Source of the DNA: Solirubrum koreensis
GTDB lineage: Bacteria; Bacteroidota; Bacteroidia; Cytophagales; Hymenobacteraceae
Assembly: GCF_039541855.1 (NCBI RefSeq)
Contig: NZ_BAABHA010000015.1
Span: forward strand, 744,001-808,000
DNA length: 64,000 nt
Direction: 5' to 3'
A program made the position numbers and the translations under genes. The number at the start of each line of letters is the position of its first letter. The stretch's first letter is position 1. This document shows, piece after piece, positions 1-9,414 of the stretch. Under the pieces are notes generated by a model. It searched no databases. It was not told the DNA's origin and saw only the letters and a program-made list of their open reading frames with translations.

Positions 1-2574
1 GGCACGTTTGATTTCAGCGTTCCGGGCCCGCGCTTTGTGGTGGTGGCCACCGCCAGCCAGCCCAACGGCAATGCCGACCAGAACGCCGCCAACGATGCTT
101 TCACGCGCACGGTAATTCCGTCGCTGACCGGCACGTTCACCATTAACAGCGCTCTGCCCACGGGCGGTGGCAACCGCAACTTTGTGTCCTTCACCGATGC
201 AGCTGCGGCTCTGAACACCGCCGGGGTAGCCGGCGCCGTTACGCTCAACGTAGACGCGAGCAGCGGCCCCTACACCGAGCAGATTACGCTTACCACCATT
301 GCGGGAGCCAGCGCCACAAATACCATTACCTTCAACGGCAACGGGCGCACCCTGCAGTTTGGCTCGACCACCAGTGCGCAGCGCGCCGTCATCAAGCTGG
401 ACGGGGCCGATTACGTGACGCTCAATAACCTGAACGTGGTGGCCAACCCCACCGGCGCTACTTATGGCTGGGGTATTCACCTGGCTAATGAAGCCGACCA
501 CAACCAGGTTCTCAACTCCACCATCACGACAGACGCGGCGAGTACCTCCACGAGCAACTTCGTGGGCATTGTAGCCGTGAATTCTACCAGCTCCCTTACC
601 GCGACTGGCAACGCGGCCAACAGCACCCTGATCCGGGGCAATACCGTTGTCGGCGGCTACCGTGGTATTGTGCTCTATGGCAGCACCACAACGCTTAATA
701 CTGGCAACATTGTGGAAAACAACCAGGTGCGGGAGTTCTACACCGACGGCATCCAACTCTACGGCCAGAGCGGCGCGCAGGTGCTGGGCAACGAAGTGAG
801 TCGCCCGAACCGGACGGCGGTATCGACCTTTACGGGTATTGCCATCGAAGGCAGCACGCGCGCCACCACTGTGGCCCGCAACCGCGTGCACTCGCCCTTT
901 AGCGGGAACACAGCCTCCACCAGCACTGCCTACGGCTTGTACATCTCGTCGTCCGACGGGGTAGCCGGGCAGGAAAATGACTTCGTCAACAACCTGGTCT
1001 ACAACTTCAACGGCTCGGGCACGGAGTACGGCATCTACAACTCCGGCTCGGCCTTCGCCCGCTACTACTTCAACTCCGTTTCGCTGGACAACCCAAGCGC
1101 TACGGGCGCAACGCAGTCGACCTACGGCTTCTACCAAACCACCGCCGCGACGGGCATCGACTTCCGCAACAACGTGGTGTCGGTAACCCGAACGGGCGGC
1201 ACGGGCAGCAAGTACGCCGTGTATTGGTCTACCACGACTTCGGGCATCACCTCTAACTACAACGACCTGTACGTTGGCAGCGGTAGCCTGTACTTCACCG
1301 CCCGGTTCGGCAGCAGCAGCACCACGGGCATTAACTACGCCACGCTGGCTGATTGGAAAGCGGCCGCACCCGCACAGGATGCTAACTCCATTCAGGGCAA
1401 CCCCGGCTTCACCTCGGCCACGAACCTGATGCCCAACCCGGCCGACCCGAACAGCTACCACCTGAACGGCACCGGTGTGCAGCTGGCCTTGGTCAACCAG
1501 GACTTTGCCGGCAACCCGCGTCCCACCACGGTGGCCGCCGGTGCGCCGGATTTGGGGGCCTACGAGTTTACCCCCACAGCCCAGCCGAACGTGCTGACCA
1601 CCACGGGCACCTACGCCCTGGGGGGCACCCAGGAGTTCTTCTTCGCCGGCCGCCGGGTAGCCAGCATCACCTACGGCACCACGGGCACGCTGCCCACCAC
1701 GCTTACGGCCCGCTACTACCCCGGCACCAACCCGCGCAGCCCGCGCTCCGCGGCTCGGTACATGAACAGCTTCCTGGAGCTGGTGGCGTCTAACGATGGC
1801 ACGGGCTTTACCTACGACCTGACGCTGCACTACGACGACGCGCTGCTGGGCACCGTAACGCCCGAAACCGCGCTGCGCCTGACCCGCCGCGACCCGGTTA
1901 CGGGTTTGAACTTCTTCTTTGAAAGCGCGGTGGTGGATGCACTGGCCAATACGCTGACGCAAACGGGCCTGACGCAGTTCGGCGAATTCACCGGTTCCGA
2001 CCAAGCCGCGCCGCTGCCCGTCAGCCTCACCGCGTTCGAGGCCAAGCACGACGGCGCCAACGGTCTGCTGACCTGGACCACGGCGCAGGAGAAAAACAAC
2101 CGCGGTTTCGAGGTGCAGGTGTCCTCCGACGGGGTGCACTACCGCACCCTGGGCTTCGTGGCCAGCGAGAATCCGAACGCTGCCAGCCCGCAATCCTACC
2201 GCTTCCTGGATCGGGAAGCCGGCAAGCAGGGCCGGCGCTACTACCGCCTGCGCCAGCTCGACCTCGACGGCTCCGAAGCCTTCTTCGGCCCGCGCACGCT
2301 CACCTTTGAAGCCACGGCGCAGTTGGGCGTAGCCGCTTTCCCCACCCTGTTCGGCGAGCAGCTGACGGTGGAAGTAAGCAGCCCGGCGGCAGCCACGACC
2401 GAGGTGCAACTGCTCGATGCCGTGGGCCGCGTGCTGCTGCGCCAGCCGGCCGAACTCACGGCGGGCGTGCAGCAGCTTCAGCTGCGGGGTGCAGCCCAAC
2501 TGCCGACCGGCACGTACGTGCTGCGCCTCACGGCCAACGGCCAAACCCGCACCGTGCGCGTGGTTAGGCAGTAA
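1..2574 (+). CDS. T9SS-sorted beta-helix surface protein, 5' end cut by window
   Basis: The frame is open from base 1, so the GTG at 37 is not the true start and the N-terminus lies outside the window. Residues about 40-500 are rich in Asn, Gly, Thr and Ser and show right-handed parallel beta-helix repeats, typical of secreted adhesins or polysaccharide-acting proteins. The opening block (GTFTINSALPTGGGNRNF) is a module common in Bacteroidota surface proteins. The last 80 or so residues form a T9SS type A sorting domain (AAFPTLFGEQLTVEV, then GTYVLRLTANGQTRTVRVVRQ), indicating export through the Por secretion system to the surface or medium. No catalytic motif is evident; the substrate is unknown. 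Confidence 0.85.
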   Translation, partial: GTFDFSVPGPRFVVVATASQPNGNADQNAANDAFTRTVIPSLTGTFTINSALPTGGGNRNFVSFTDAAAALNTAGVAGAVTLNVDASSGPYTEQITLTTIAGASATNTITFNGNGRTLQFGSTTSAQRAVIKLDGADYVTLNNLNVVANPTGATYGWGIHLANEADHNQVLNSTITTDAASTSTSNFVGIVAVNSTSSLTATGNAANSTLIRGNTVVGGYRGIVLYGSTTTLNTGNIVENNQVREFYTDGIQLYGQSGAQVLGNEVSRPNRTAVSTFTGIAIEGSTRATTVARNRVHSPFSGNTASTSTAYGLYISSSDGVAGQENDFVNNLVYNFNGSGTEYGIYNSGSAFARYYFNSVSLDNPSATGATQSTYGFYQTTAATGIDFRNNVVSVTRTGGTGSKYAVYWSTTTSGITSNYNDLYVGSGSLYFTARFGSSSTTGINYATLADWKAAAPAQDANSIQGNPGFTSATNLMPNPADPNSYHLNGTGVQLALVNQDFAGNPRPTTVAAGAPDLGAYEFTPTAQPNVLTTTGTYALGGTQEFFFAGRRVASITYGTTGTLPTTLTARYYPGTNPRSPRSAARYMNSFLELVASNDGTGFTYDLTLHYDDALLGTVTPETALRLTRRDPVTGLNFFFESAVVDALANTLTQTGLTQFGEFTGSDQAAPLPVSLTAFEAKHDGANGLLTWTTAQEKNNRGFEVQVSSDGVHYRTLGFVASENPNAASPQSYRFLDREAGKQGRRYYRLRQLDLDGSEAFFGPRTLTFEATAQLGVAAFPTLFGEQLTVEVSSPAAATTEVQLLDAVGRVLLRQPAELTAGVQQLQLRGAAQLPTGTYVLRLTANGQTRTVRVVRQ

Positions 2575-2592
2575 CCGCCGCTCGCTCTTCCC

Positions 2593-2628
2593 AAAAAAGC
2601 CCCACCGGTGTTCCGGTGGGGCTTTTTG
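2593..2628. terminator. bidirectional intrinsic terminator
   Basis: A 15-bp stem (AAAAAGCCCCACCGG paired with its complement) with a 4-nt loop is flanked by A and T tracts, so it can terminate both the T9SS gene from the left and the LytTR operon from the right. Confidence 0.9.
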
Positions 2629-2755
2629 TTGGGGTGTATTGAAGGGCATTTACCGTGTGCTTTGGCAGCTGAGTGCTCTTCGTTCTTACGGGCGGCTTGG
2701 GCAATTATGCCGGTTTCGCGGTTACAAAACCGGGTGTCGTAACCATCAGGCCTGC

Positions 2756-3481
2756 CTAAATACCCCGCAGCCGCTTGAAAAAAGCCTCGGCGTAGGTGTC
2801 GCCGATGGGAATGATCTGGTCGGCTATGCGGATGCGGTTTTTCTCGATATGGTCGATTTTGTTGATGGCGACCATGAACGAGCGGTGTACGCGTGCAAAA
2901 TTGGCCGCGGGCAGCAGCTCTTCCAGCCTAGCGAAGCTGAGCAGGGTCATTACTTTTTCCTTCGCGGTGTGAATGCGCAGGTAGTCCTTCATGCCCTCCA
3001 CGAAGAGAATGTCGCGGGCCGGAATCTTCTGAATGATGTGGCCCACTTTCACGAAGATGTAGTCGGGTTCGGGTGGAGAAGGAGGCGGGGTTTCAGGCCG
3101 GGCTTGAAGCGGCCTGGTGCTGTGCTGTTGGTAAAGGCGGAATACGCTTTTGTAAAACCGCTCGAAAGAAAACGGCTTGACCAGGTAATCCTTCACTTCC
3201 AGCTCGAAGGCTTTCAGGGCGTACTGGTCGTAGGCCGTGGTGAGGATAATCATGGGTTTCGGATTCAGCAGCGGAATAAAGCTGAGCCCGTCCAGGTCGG
3301 GCATGTTGATGTCCAGAAACAGCAGGTCGGGTTTATCGACTTCCAACTGCGCGGCTGCTTCCAGAGGGCTGGTAAACGTGCCTTTGAGCTCCAGAAAGGG
3401 CACTTTTGCAATATATACCTCCAGTATTTCCTGGGCCAGGTGTTCGTCGTCAATGATGTAACAGGTGATATTCTCTTTCAT
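2756..3481 (-). CDS. LytTR-family response regulator
   Basis: This 241-residue protein has a receiver domain (residues 1-120) with acidic pocket D11/D12, phospho-acceptor D57 (LFLDINMPDLDG), T82 and K102 (VKPF). A proline-rich linker (about 120-138) leads to a LytTR DNA-binding domain (YIFVKVGHIIQKI to the end, with the VHRSFMVAINKID block). It is the cytosolic output of a two-component system. The start overlaps the end of the upstream kinase gene by 32 bp, so the two are translated together. The target promoters cannot be told from sequence. Confidence 0.93.
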   Translation of the reverse strand: MKENITCYIIDDEHLAQEILEVYIAKVPFLELKGTFTSPLEAAAQLEVDKPDLLFLDINMPDLDGLSFIPLLNPKPMIILTTAYDQYALKAFELEVKDYLVKPFSFERFYKSVFRLYQQHSTRPLQARPETPPPSPPEPDYIFVKVGHIIQKIPARDILFVEGMKDYLRIHTAKEKVMTLLSFARLEELLPAANFARVHRSFMVAINKIDHIEKNRIRIADQIIPIGDTYAEAFFKRLRGI

Positions 3482-4475
3482 GCACCGGTAAGTGAAGCGC
3501 GTAAATTATCAGCAGAACGGTAAACGTGTCGCCCGTGCGGCTGACATCCAGCTGGTGCTGCTCCGGGTACAGCAGCTGCAGCCGCTTCCGAATATTGGGC
3601 AAGCCAATGCCGCCCGGCTCCTCTAAAGTACGGGCTGGATTCGGGGCCACGGGATTTTCAACACGAAAGTGGAGGCTGTCGGCGGCAACTTCCACGCTCA
3701 CCCGAATGGCACCGGGTTCAAGCCGGGCCGGACTGTGCTTGTAGGCGTTTTCCAGCAGGTGCACAAACAGCAGCGGGGCAATGTGGCAGGCCGCCGGGTC
3801 GCCCTGAATCTGCAAATCCACCACCGGGGCCTGCTTGTAGCGCAGCTGTTGCAGGCCAATGTAGTCCTGCAGGTAGTCCATCTCGCGGGAAAGCGGCACC
3901 GTGGGCGAGTTCGACTCGTAAATCATGTAGCGCATGAGCGAGGCCAGGCGCAGTACCGCCTCCGGGGCCGTGGCCGCCTGCTTGTACACCAGCGTGTGGA
4001 TGTTGTTCAGGGTATTGAACAAAAAGTGCGGGTTGATCTGCGACTTCAGGTAGTACAGCTCGGCCTGTACGGCCTGCTTTTCCAGCTGCTCCTTCCGAAT
4101 GGTATTGAGCACTAAGTTCTCGGTGACCCGGGCCAGCCAGCTCAGAAAGAGAAAGATGGGCACCGTAGTAACCAGGTGCATGCTGTACTGCCCAAAATCC
4201 AGCGTTTTGTGGTAAAATAACACAAAGGGCAGGGGGCCGGTCAGCGCAATTACCGCGAACTGAAGCCGGTAGTCTTTCCCTTTTCTCTTACCTGCGTGCT
4301 GGGTTAACAGGTAGAAATGCGTGTAAAAAACATACAAACAGGTGGCTATAAAGCCTGTGGTAGTGCCACGCCAGTGAGCATCGTTATCATTGCTCAGCTG
4401 CAACACGGCCAGTAAGGTGAACAAGACCCAGACAACCAGGTGAATTAGCCAGAAAATTCTCTTGACGCGCTCCAT
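3450..4475 (-). CDS. LytS-type sensor histidine kinase
   Basis: The protein has 341 residues. Four N-terminal membrane segments (about 7-27, 41-57, 72-88 and 99-117) are followed by a His_kinase domain with the phospho-acceptor H150 in QINPHFLFNTLNNIH and a C-terminal ATPase fold with LLENAYKHSP and GIGLPNIRKRL motifs. There is no periplasmic sensor domain, so sensing is probably through the membrane bundle. It forms an operon with the overlapping LytTR regulator. Its start faces the divergent ABC transporter genes, a common but unproven hint of shared regulation. Confidence 0.92.
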   Translation of the reverse strand: MERVKRIFWLIHLVVWVLFTLLAVLQLSNDNDAHWRGTTTGFIATCLYVFYTHFYLLTQHAGKRKGKDYRLQFAVIALTGPLPFVLFYHKTLDFGQYSMHLVTTVPIFLFLSWLARVTENLVLNTIRKEQLEKQAVQAELYYLKSQINPHFLFNTLNNIHTLVYKQAATAPEAVLRLASLMRYMIYESNSPTVPLSREMDYLQDYIGLQQLRYKQAPVVDLQIQGDPAACHIAPLLFVHLLENAYKHSPARLEPGAIRVSVEVAADSLHFRVENPVAPNPARTLEEPGGIGLPNIRKRLQLLYPEQHQLDVSRTGDTFTVLLIIYALHLPVHEREYHLLHH

Positions 4476-4739
4476 AGCACAAAGGTGGTTTTTCCGGCCC
4501 GGCCCAGCACACTTCCCTCGACCAGCTGCCCCTCCGAATCTACGAGCGGGGAAAAGGCGCCGGTAAGTGCTTTGGTGGAAGCAAAGCCGGCTTTAGTCGA
4601 TTACTTCACCGCGTCAGCATATCGGGTTTCGCTATCCGGTGCGGTCATAATTGCTTCGTGCTGAAATAGAGACAAAAGCACAGCCCAGGTGCTTTCCTGC
4701 TCTCTTTTCATAAAGATGAACCGAAGCAAATCCGACATA

Positions 4740-5669
4740 ATGGAAAAGCACCCAAATGGCCTGAGCATCCGCAACGTTTCCAAACGATATGCGAATGGCG
4801 TGCAGGCCTTGCAGAACGTGACGCTGAATATTCCGCCGGGCATGTACGGGCTGCTCGGCCCGAACGGCGCCGGCAAGTCCACGCTTATGCGCACCATTGC
4901 CACGCTACAGGTGCCGGATGAAGGGCAAATATTCCTGGGCGACATCGACGTGGTGCGCCAAAAGGAAGCGGTGCGTGAAACCCTGGGCTACCTGCCCCAG
5001 GAGTTCGGCGTGTACCCCAAAGCCAGCGCCGAGGAGCTGCTCGACTACTTCGCGGTGCTGAAGGGCATTACCAACCGGGCCCAGCGCCGCGAAACCACCG
5101 AGGCTTTGCTCCGGCAAACCAACCTCTGGGAGAAGCGCAAGCAAAAGCTAGGCGGCTTTTCCGGTGGCATGAAACAGCGCTTTGGCGTGGCAGTAGCCTT
5201 GCTGGGCAACCCCGGCCTGCTGATAGTAGACGAACCCACGGCGGGCCTAGACCCCACCGAGCGGGTACGCTTCCTGAACCTGCTCAGCGAATTGGGAGAA
5301 AACAGCGTGGTGATTCTCTCCACCCACATCGTAGAGGACGTCTCGGAACTGTGCACCAACATGGCCATCATCAACCAGGGCCAGATTCTGCTGGAAGCCG
5401 AGCCGCTGGAGGCCGTAGCCTCGCTGAAAGGCCGCATCTGGCGCAAACTAACCGATAAACACGCCTTGCCGGCGTTAGAGCAGCAACACCAAGTTGTTTC
5501 GGCCAAACTGCTAAGTGGCCGTACCATGGTGCACGTGTACAGCCTGGAGGCGCCCGGCAACGGTTTTGAGTTGGTGGAGCCGGATCTGGAAGATGTTTAC
5601 TTCAGCGCCATGGCGGGCTGCTTCGGCAAGGCCATTGAGCAGCAGCAAGCGGAGGCGGTAGGGATATGA
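4740..5669 (+). CDS. ABC transporter ATP-binding protein
   Basis: A cytosolic nucleotide-binding subunit of an ABC exporter. Walker A is GPNGAGKST, the signature is GGFSGGMKQRF, Walker B with its catalytic Glu is LLIVDEPTAGLD, and the switch His lies in STHIVED. A C-terminal extension of about 90 residues follows the ABC domain, as in the ABC-2 exporter class. The ATG at 4740 places the start just before the fold; an ATG at 4716 would add eight residues. The stop overlaps the permease start as ATGA, so the two are cotranslated and almost certainly form one transporter. Confidence 0.93.
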   Translation: MEKHPNGLSIRNVSKRYANGVQALQNVTLNIPPGMYGLLGPNGAGKSTLMRTIATLQVPDEGQIFLGDIDVVRQKEAVRETLGYLPQEFGVYPKASAEELLDYFAVLKGITNRAQRRETTEALLRQTNLWEKRKQKLGGFSGGMKQRFGVAVALLGNPGLLIVDEPTAGLDPTERVRFLNLLSELGENSVVILSTHIVEDVSELCTNMAIINQGQILLEAEPLEAVASLKGRIWRKLTDKHALPALEQQHQVVSAKLLSGRTMVHVYSLEAPGNGFELVEPDLEDVYFSAMAGCFGKAIEQQQAEAVGI

Positions 5670-8600
5670 AGTTGCAACGGATTTTCGCGCTGGAATTCAG
5701 CTACCAGCTGCGCCGGGTCACCACCTGGCTATATTTCGGGGTCATCTTGGTCATCACCTTTCTGGTGGTCATTGCCAACTACGCCTCCGATGCGCGGGAC
5801 GGGTACATTGTACTGAATGCGCCCATCGTCATGGCAGCCGTAACGGTTATCTGCTGCGTGTTTTGGCTGGTGATAGGCGCCTCCGTGGCCGGCGAGGCGG
5901 CCGCCCGCGATGTGCATACCCGCATGCATTTGCTCACCTATGCGGCCCCCACCAGCAAAGCGGCCTACCTGGGCGGGCGGTACCTGGCTGCCTTTGCCCT
6001 GAATCTGCTCATTCTGCTGGCCATTCCGGTGGGTATGCTGCTGGCCATGCACTTTGCCGGGGTAGAAGCCGAGATTCTGGGTCCGTTCCGGGTGGCGCCC
6101 TACCTGACTACCTTTTTCTTTATCGCGCTGCCCAACGCTTTTTTCGCAACGGCCATGCAATTTTCGGCGGCGGCGCTCAGCCGCCGGGCCCTGGCCAGTT
6201 ATCTGGTGGGAGCGGCCCTGTTTGCGGCGTCCTACACGATATGGCCGCTGCTGGAAAAAGGGGGAGAATGGGGAAATCTAGCCGATCCGATGAGTTTCGG
6301 TCCGGTGCTGAGCCATCTGTCCATTGATTGGACCCCTCTAGAGAAAAGCACGCGTTTTTTGCTGCTGGAGGGCTCTTTTCTGGCCAACCGCCTTCTGTGG
6401 CTAGGCATCTCGCTGGGCCTGCTGGCGTTTACTTATTCGCGGTTTCAGCTGGTGTTGCCCGAAACCGGCTCAAACCGGAAGCCCAGCCAACCCGCAAAAC
6501 CCCTGGCGGCTTGGGAAAAGCTTAACTGGGGAGCCGAAGGAGCGCTGCCGACTGGCCGGGGAACATACGGGCTGGCCACGCATTTGCATCAGCTGCGCCT
6601 CATCGCCTGGAAAGGCTTTCTGCAATTAGCCACAAGCAAGGCCGGTCTCCCCCTGCTGGCCATTATAGCTTTGGTTGTGGGGTTAACCGTGCAAGGCAAC
6701 CTGAAAGGCCGGGGCACGCCCCTGCTGCCCCGCACCGACTTTCTCCTGGATTACCTGACCGGGCCCTTAGCGCAGCCGGAGCGTTTCTGGATACTCATTG
6801 CCTTGCTCATCATTTTCTACGCCGGCGAGCTGGTGTGGCGGGAACGGGAAGCGGGCCTGAGCGACATTGCCAACGCGGCACCCGTGCCGGAATGGGTGCA
6901 GTTCGTGAGCCGTTTTCTGGCCCTGAGCCTGGTGCTGATGGTGTGGCTGGCGTTCCTAATGACAGCCGGACTGGCGGCGCAAGTGGCCATTGGTGGCGCT
7001 ACGCCGGAAATTGGGCTTTACCTGCAAGCCGTTTTCGGCCTGCAACTGGTGGATTGCCTGCTTTTTGCCCTGCTGGCCCTTCTGGTGCAGGTGCTGGTCA
7101 ATCAGAAATTTGTGGGGCATCTGGTGGCGCTGCTGGCTTACGGCGCTGTCGCCTTCGCCCCCACCTTGGGCATCGAACACAAGCTCCTCATTTTTGGCGC
7201 CAGTTCGCCTTGGACCTATACCGATATGGCTGGTTTTGGTCCGACGCTGGCGCCGTGGCTGTGGTTCAAAGGGTACTGGGTGGCGTGGGCGCTGTTGCTG
7301 GCGGTGGTAGCGCGGCTGTTCTGGGTGCGGGGCCGGGAAAATAACATTGCCGCGCGGCTGCAATTGGCCCGTGCACGCTTCACCCGTTCCACCGGAATGG
7401 TTTCGGTGGCGGCTGTAGCGGGCATCCTCTTGTTTGGCGGCTTCATCTTCTACAACACCAACGTGCTGCATGACTACACCAGCGCCTCCGCCGCAACGGC
7501 CCAAAGTGCAGACTACGAGCAGCGCTACCGCCGCTACCTGAACGCGCCCCAGCCTGTGCTTACCGGCGTAAACCTGCAGGTGGAAATTTACCCCCGGCAG
7601 CGGGCGGTGGAAATACAAGGCACCTACCTGCTGGTGAACAACACCCCGGTACCCATCGACTCGGTTCATCTGGCAACAGGGGCGGGCGTGGAAACTGCGG
7701 AAATCAGCCTCAACCAACCATCCAAGCAAGTGCTGGCGGATGAGGTGCACGGGTACCACATGTATGCCCTCGCCAAGCCGCTGCGCCCCGGCGACTCACT
7801 GCGCCTGCGCTTTCAGGTAACGCACCAGGCGCAGGGCTTTTCCAACAACGGCGCCGACGCGCACGTGATGGAAAACGGAAGCTTCTTCCGCAACCTGGAG
7901 TGGCTGCCGGTCATCGGGTACCAGCCGTACCGGGAGCTGGACGAGGCCGGCGCCCGCAAAGCGCATGGCCTGGTTGCCCGGCCCGCCACCTACTCGCTCT
8001 ACGATACGGCGGCGCGCCGGTACGCTCCGTTTCCCGAGCAAATCAGCTTTGAGGCCGTCGTGGGCACGGATGCGGGCCAGACGGTGGTAGCGCCGGGCAC
8101 GTTGCGCCGAAGCTGGACCAAAAAAGGCCGCCGCTACTTCCACTACGCCACCGATGCACCCATTCGCAACGAATACGCCTTTTTCTCGGCTAACTACGCC
8201 CTGCAGGAAGGGAAATGGCGCAGCCCATCGGCCGGCCCAAACCAGGAGGTTGCCATCCAAATTTACTATCCTCCGGGGATGACGGAAAATCCGGCGCGTA
8301 TGATCCGTAGCGCCCGGGCTTCCCTGGATTATTTCACCCAGCAGTTTGGCCCCTATCCGCACCGGCAGCTGCGCTTCGTTACCCACGCCAGTTACGCCTT
8401 CGGCCACCACGCCGCGCCCATTAACATTACGGCCGAGGAAGGCTTTTTCCTGCTGAATCCGAAAGCCGACAAGCGGGGTTTTGACCTGGTAACGGCCGTG
8501 GTGGCGCACGAAGTGGCGCACCAGTGGTGGGGCAATCAGCTCAAGCAAGCCTACGTGGAGGGCGCCGGCCTAATTACCGAAAGCCTGGCGTGGTACTCAG

Positions 8601-9283
8601 CCATGGGCGTGGTGGAGGACAAATACGGCCCGGAGCATCTGCAGGCGCTCTTGAACTTTCTGCGGGAAGAAAACGAGAATCCGCGCACTCGCGCCGCCAA
8701 ACCGCTGCTGCAGGCCGACGGCTTCTACCAGAACTACCGCAAAGGTCCTTTCGCGCTGTACAGCCTGAGCCAGTACATCGGTCGGGACCGGGTAAACGGC
8801 GCGCTTCGGCAGTTGCTGGCGAAGCACCGCCCGGGAACTGTTCCGCGCCCTACTTCGCTGGACCTTTACCGGGAGCTGAAGGCGGCCACGCCGGACTCGC
8901 TCCAACCGCTGCTGCATGACCTGTTCGAGGCCAATACCTTTTGGGAGCTGGAAATGAAAACCGCCACCGCCAAACAACTCAAAGCAGGCACTTGGCAAGT
9001 GAAACTCACCCTGCAGGCCAGCAAGCTGGTAGTGGACAGCGCCGGCACCGAGACCAAGCTGCCAATGCACGATTGGGTGGAAATTGGCGTTTTTGGCCCC
9101 GCCGATGCGGGCAAGGAAGCAGGCCCGCAGCTCTACCAGCAAAAACACCGCATCAGATCGGGCCAGCAAACCATTGTGCTAACGCTGCCTACCAAGCCCG
9201 CTAACGTCGCGCTGGATCCTCGCCAGCTGTTGATTGATTGGAATGTAGAAGACAATCACCAAGTGGTGAAGTCGAAAGAGTAG
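5666..9283 (+). CDS. ABC-2 permease fused to M1-family peptidase-like domain
   Basis: The protein has 1205 residues. Residues 1 to about 600 hold two ABC-2 type membrane blocks with roughly 12 hydrophobic segments. The rest is an M1 aminopeptidase-like ectodomain with the zinc site HEVAHQWWGN (H948, E949, H952) and a downstream glutamate in ITESLAWYS (about E972), one residue further than in classical M1 enzymes, as seen in this Bacteroidota subfamily. The classical GxMEN substrate motif is not recognisable. ATGA overlap with the ATPase gene makes them partners. Role inferred: export or envelope remodelling with extracytoplasmic peptide processing; cargo unknown. Confidence 0.9.
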   Translation: MKLQRIFALEFSYQLRRVTTWLYFGVILVITFLVVIANYASDARDGYIVLNAPIVMAAVTVICCVFWLVIGASVAGEAAARDVHTRMHLLTYAAPTSKAAYLGGRYLAAFALNLLILLAIPVGMLLAMHFAGVEAEILGPFRVAPYLTTFFFIALPNAFFATAMQFSAAALSRRALASYLVGAALFAASYTIWPLLEKGGEWGNLADPMSFGPVLSHLSIDWTPLEKSTRFLLLEGSFLANRLLWLGISLGLLAFTYSRFQLVLPETGSNRKPSQPAKPLAAWEKLNWGAEGALPTGRGTYGLATHLHQLRLIAWKGFLQLATSKAGLPLLAIIALVVGLTVQGNLKGRGTPLLPRTDFLLDYLTGPLAQPERFWILIALLIIFYAGELVWREREAGLSDIANAAPVPEWVQFVSRFLALSLVLMVWLAFLMTAGLAAQVAIGGATPEIGLYLQAVFGLQLVDCLLFALLALLVQVLVNQKFVGHLVALLAYGAVAFAPTLGIEHKLLIFGASSPWTYTDMAGFGPTLAPWLWFKGYWVAWALLLAVVARLFWVRGRENNIAARLQLARARFTRSTGMVSVAAVAGILLFGGFIFYNTNVLHDYTSASAATAQSADYEQRYRRYLNAPQPVLTGVNLQVEIYPRQRAVEIQGTYLLVNNTPVPIDSVHLATGAGVETAEISLNQPSKQVLADEVHGYHMYALAKPLRPGDSLRLRFQVTHQAQGFSNNGADAHVMENGSFFRNLEWLPVIGYQPYRELDEAGARKAHGLVARPATYSLYDTAARRYAPFPEQISFEAVVGTDAGQTVVAPGTLRRSWTKKGRRYFHYATDAPIRNEYAFFSANYALQEGKWRSPSAGPNQEVAIQIYYPPGMTENPARMIRSARASLDYFTQQFGPYPHRQLRFVTHASYAFGHHAAPINITAEEGFFLLNPKADKRGFDLVTAVVAHEVAHQWWGNQLKQAYVEGAGLITESLAWYSAMGVVEDKYGPEHLQALLNFLREENENPRTRAAKPLLQADGFYQNYRKGPFALYSLSQYIGRDRVNGALRQLLAKHRPGTVPRPTSLDLYRELKAATPDSLQPLLHDLFEANTFWELEMKTATAKQLKAGTWQVKLTLQASKLVVDSAGTETKLPMHDWVEIGVFGPADAGKEAGPQLYQQKHRIRSGQQTIVLTLPTKPANVALDPRQLLIDWNVEDNHQVVKSKE

Positions 9284-9330
9284 CCTTTCAGGGGCATACC
9301 ATTCAGTTACAACGCCAGCGGGTAAACACA

Positions 9331-9389
9331 GCTACTGCGGTTTGGGGGCTCTGTTTTCAATGGAAACAGAGCCCCCAAACCGCAGTAGC
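9331..9389. terminator. long bidirectional terminator hairpin
   Basis: A near-perfect 26-bp stem (starting GCTACTGCGGTTTGGGGGCT) closes a short loop exactly between two convergent genes. It probably ends both the ABC operon and the serine hydrolase transcript. It lacks a long U-tract beyond the stem, so its strength is uncertain. Confidence 0.8.
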
Positions 9390-9414
9390 CGCGCGGTGAA
9401 TAATCCCTCCGTAC

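Noticed and set aside
4601..4945. 114-residue minus-strand frame at the divergent promoter
   Set aside because: Overlaps the ABC ATPase Walker A region and has no recognisable features.
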